Part shown: in pieces, positions 61,201 through 64,000 of the stretch
Layout of the letters: every line of letters begins with the position of its first letter
How positions within the stretch are numbered: position 1 is the first letter of the stretch
Made by a program: the position numbers and the translations under genes
The notes under the pieces: generated by a model
What the model saw: the letters and a program-made list of their open reading frames with translations, nothing else
Told to the model about the DNA's origin: nothing
The model's database searches: none
Source: Gossypium raimondii
Lineage: Eukaryota; Streptophyta; Magnoliopsida; Malvales; Malvaceae
Assembly (NCBI RefSeq): GCF_025698545.1
Contig: NC_068575.1
Span: forward strand, 51,965,980-52,029,979
Direction of reading: 5' to 3'
Length of the DNA stretch: 64,000 nucleotides

Positions 61201-62532
61201 ACAGTGTTACCTCAAATTTCCTGTTCTAAGTACAAAGACAGGACGACTCTCATCTGCCATGAGAACAACGTTTACTGTCTGTAGTCGCTTAGGTCGGTTT
61301 CAACTTTCAATCAAGTGTTTATTATTTTTATTACATTCTAATTTCTAGTTTACCTATTTCAGTGTTAATATCTGGAACAATATCTAGTGGAATATATTCC
61401 TCTTGAGTAGTTTCTTCAATCAAATTTGTCAAAAGACAAACTGAAGCATGTTATCTTTCTTTCACCATTAAAAAAAAAAAGTCACTATTCCTCCAAAAAG
61501 GAAGAAGACGACGACATTAAAGGTTCTCACCTAACCACATGTCAAGGGCATCATCAAACATGAAATACTGTGATGAACTATTTAGATTGAATAAATTACT
61601 TGAAACTCACTGTTGCAATAACGAATCCCCAACTGTCTCATTAACTCTTCTTAATTGTTTGTAGCGCAATTGGTCCTCACTTACCATTTTAGTAACTACA
61701 GTCCCAAACCTCATTTCTTACACTGAGAAGTTATCCATTGCTGAATGAGGAAGATGAGCTACTCCATTAATTTTATTCATTGTTTTCTTTTCTTTCTCTA
61801 TATGATAAATGGTCCTAATATCTTGGAATGAAAAACTATGAATCATGACAAAGAGTTTAAAACAAAAAAGATCCTCCTTCCCACCCGTAATTTTCTTTTT
61901 TTTTTTCCCCATTTTTATTGGCAGATTCCAGCACTGGGGTTCACTAGAATAAGTAACTCACGTTGAAGGGGAAAAAAGTGGAACGGATGGTAGGAAAAAG
62001 AGAGCACTGAGCACAAAAAGTCAATGTGCTAAGGGGCAACTATAAGCTAGTAAGCTACTATATAGGAAAGAATTTAACTTACCCTACTCCAGGAGGAAAA
62101 GAGAAGGAGACGCACATCAAATAGAACCATTCGGACTCGGTTAAGTCCTCCGGTGACAACGCTGCAGATGGTCGCCGGACTGTCTGGTTCGACTCTCCGG
62201 CGGATAATGAGTCGTAGAGCTCTCTAAGTTGTTGGCTCCTTTGCAAAGCCGCCTCTTCCGCACTGACCTCCATTGGTTGCAGTGTCTTTCGTGTCTTGAT
62301 TGCTCCATTGTAGTATCCGTCTGACCATACTAAGATCCTAATTAAAACACACTCAAATCGATCATTATAACCAATGACACTAAATCGATTGTATTGCAGA
62401 ACTAGTCCAAGAAGAAGAAAAAATTCACCCTTGTTGGGGACAAATTTGCCAGAAAAGGCTGTAGGTCCATTGAACTGATTGCACCGCCGCCTGCAACATA
62501 TTCCGAAGCCTGTTACTAGGCGGCACAGCCAT
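58256..62532 (-). CDS. TT8: TT8-type bHLH transcription factor (subgroup IIIf), flavonoid regulator
   Basis: Eight minus-strand exons: 62532-62429, 62337-62083, 60991-60895, 60625-60611, 60491-60435, 60344-59825, 59293-58440 and 58336-58256. Together they encode 660 aa. The N-terminal MYB-interacting region is clear (QAAVQSVQWTYSLFWQICPQ, LSPEDLTESEWFYLMCVSFS, GKAYARRQHVWL). A run of 18 Glu (CTT repeat on the plus strand, 60111-60164) lies in the acidic middle. The bHLH covers about 458-508 with H461, E465 and R469 for E-box binding. The last 75 or so residues are ACT-like. TT8 works with R2R3-MYB and WD40 partners (MBW complex) to switch on late anthocyanin and proanthocyanidin genes. NPKPALSEHST and the overall layout fit TT8 better than GL3/EGL3. 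Exon 4 is a 15-nt microexon. All phases close. Confidence 0.94.
60111..60164. repeat. (CTT)n/(GAA)n microsatellite in coding sequence
   Basis: An 18-codon run, mostly a pure CTT triplet array on the plus strand, encodes 18 Glu in the acidic middle of the TT8-type protein. Such pure triplet runs often vary in length between lines. Confidence 0.85.
60611..60625 (-). other. 15-nt microexon of the bHLH gene
   Basis: Five codons (SARIQ) flanked by CAATAG and GTACCT. Neighbouring exons end and begin in phase 0, and the family has S-A-K-I-Q at this point, so this tiny exon is needed to restore the conserved AILAK-SARIQ-TVLCI order. Confidence 0.85.
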
Positions 62533-64000
62533 TCACTCCAAATTTGAGCTGGATATTAATGTCAGAAAATGAGAAGAAAAAAAATGGGATATTATATACT
62601 AGTGAAGAAACAGAAAGAAGCAGAATCATAAAATCATCCTATATATCATGATATCTGCAGCTGAAAATCACAAAAAACCCTTTACCCAAACCCCAAAACC
62701 CCTTAAAAAGGAGCAAAAAGGAAAAGGAAAAGAAGGGTAGACAAGAGGAGCCCGAGGAAGGGTAGCAGAAGAAAAAAGAGCAACAGGTGAGAGATCAGAC
62801 ACAGACAAATTCAAAAGATACTAGATGACTTTGAGGAGAGATTTGTTTTAGTTGCCCAACACATATACCCCATACTTTCTAACGAGACAGAGATTTTAAA
62901 AATAACAAAATGTATATATAAAAGGAATTTGAAGGATCGTTAGCTTAGAAATTGATGTAATATAAACTTTATAAGAAAAGAAAATATTGTAGTAGTTAGG
63001 GTTCGTAAAGAGCGAGAAAAGTGATATTATTGGAGATATGGAAATTTGACTGGTCGGTGTACCAGCCAGTTTGATGTGAGCTGACAACATTACGGGGTGC
63101 TTTTTAGTTGTGGGCTACGTGCGTGTGTTCTTGACTGTCTACATTATTGGTGGATCCAAAACGGGAAATGAGCGCCTTGACTAGCCGTTGTCAATCACTG
63201 TTCATTCATTATACTAAGCTCAGAGGCGGCGTTAAGCTCTCATCTCATTTTTCTTTTCCTTCCAACACCCGTCCTACGTTGATATTTTTAAATAAAGAAA
63301 ATGAAAGGTCCAAACTCCAAAATAGTTGATTAAGGCAGAGGTATTGCATTAGAGTACCGTCATGCCCTGATTCAAGAATCCTACCCACACCTGATTTAGC
63401 AAGACAGTCCTCTTCGCTATTCACAGCCCTGGAAACCATCGCTTGGAATCATGTCCAAAACAAGTTTACAAACATTGCTGATTTGGGTAGGCCCATTCAA
63501 TCACAACTTTATAACAACTAATCAATTTAGTCAAAAGGTATACATTTTTAATTAACTCCAAACTTAAAATTATATATAATTCAAAAATAAAATTCTTAAA
63601 ATTTTAGATAATTATGTCATATAATTTCACAATTTTATAGAATTTAAGTTTAAGAATTAAAATTACAAAAAAACAAATTCAAATATTAAAATAAACCAAA
63701 ATAAAAATCAACCTAATGCCTAATTCAAGGAAAAAATACATTAACCCAAGAATAATATTTCATCTTGACTTCAAATATTGAATTTCTGACTTTACTTTTG
63801 ACTAAGGAAACCAATCTTATTTTACCTCAATTCCATTGTACAAAGTTATTTTTTTAAATAAAATATATACATTTGAAAAGTGCTGAGTAATTATTGTGAA
63901 ATTATTTATTCAATAATTTTGAAAGTTTCATATTATTAAGAAAATTCTAGAAGAAGATAGGATGGGTGTGTTCTATACAAGTGAAACAAACATTAACAAC
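62533..64000. other. 5' flank of the bHLH gene
   Basis: Upstream region of the minus-strand TT8-type gene. A TATA-like TTTATATATACA (minus strand, about 62911-62922) lies about 380 bp before the ATG and could be the core promoter. Beyond 63500 the sequence is AT-rich without recognisable content. Confidence 0.45.

Noticed and set aside
1..64000. tRNA, rRNA, microRNA precursors or organellar DNA
   Set aside because: None recognised by eye; a covariance-model search would be needed, so none are claimed.

Overview
The window looks like nuclear DNA of a flowering plant, most likely a dicot and probably cotton (Gossypium) or a relative. It is AT-rich and has spliced genes with GT-AG introns. It carries orthologs of plant-specific families (P-type cyclin, FANTASTIC FOUR, a TT8-type bHLH, a chloroplast DAR GTPase) and many LTR-retrotransposon and CACTA remnants. 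The genus is an inference from overall resemblance and was not tested.

Left gene cluster (about 3.5-19.6 kb): a nine-exon circularly permuted GTPase of the chloroplast DAR GTPase 3 type (+); a two-exon P/U-type cyclin with a 5'UTR intron (-); a five-exon plant protein with charged and coiled-coil segments that I do not recognise (-); and an intronless FANTASTIC FOUR-like gene (+). All exon phases close exactly.

Middle (about 20.9-49.6 kb): almost entirely transposable elements. In order: a 0.6 kb fold-back element; a 6.5 kb non-autonomous CACTA element with TSD TCA that carries host-gene fragments (UGPase-like, LRR receptor-kinase-like, and an LxLxL-tailed exon) plus internal tandem arrays; a Mutator-like MITE; a solo LTR (TSD CATAT); a second MITE; a solo LTR (TSD CCCCA) with an array of hairpin units; an LTR with unusual TA...TA ends (TSD GTATT) that holds two nested insertions (TSD GAGTT and GAGTATG); a short internally deleted LTR; a truncated copia-like LTR ending in a 0.5 kb inverted repeat, one arm of which is split by another solo LTR (TSD GTGAC); and a degenerate plant-mobile-domain pseudogene. 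No reverse transcriptase, integrase or transposase reading frame survives.

Right gene cluster (52.7-62.5 kb): a complete twelve-exon XPD/ERCC2 (UVH6) helicase of TFIIH (+), 758 aa, converging on a complete eight-exon TT8-type bHLH flavonoid regulator (-), 660 aa, which includes a 15-nt microexon. Their stop codons are about 450 bp apart.

The genes do not form a pathway; this is ordinary eukaryotic gene spacing broken by a repeat block. I found no convincing new multi-gene system. The most unusual structures are the multi-gene-capturing CACTA element and the hairpin array with paired stem changes inside the CCCCA-flanked solo LTR.
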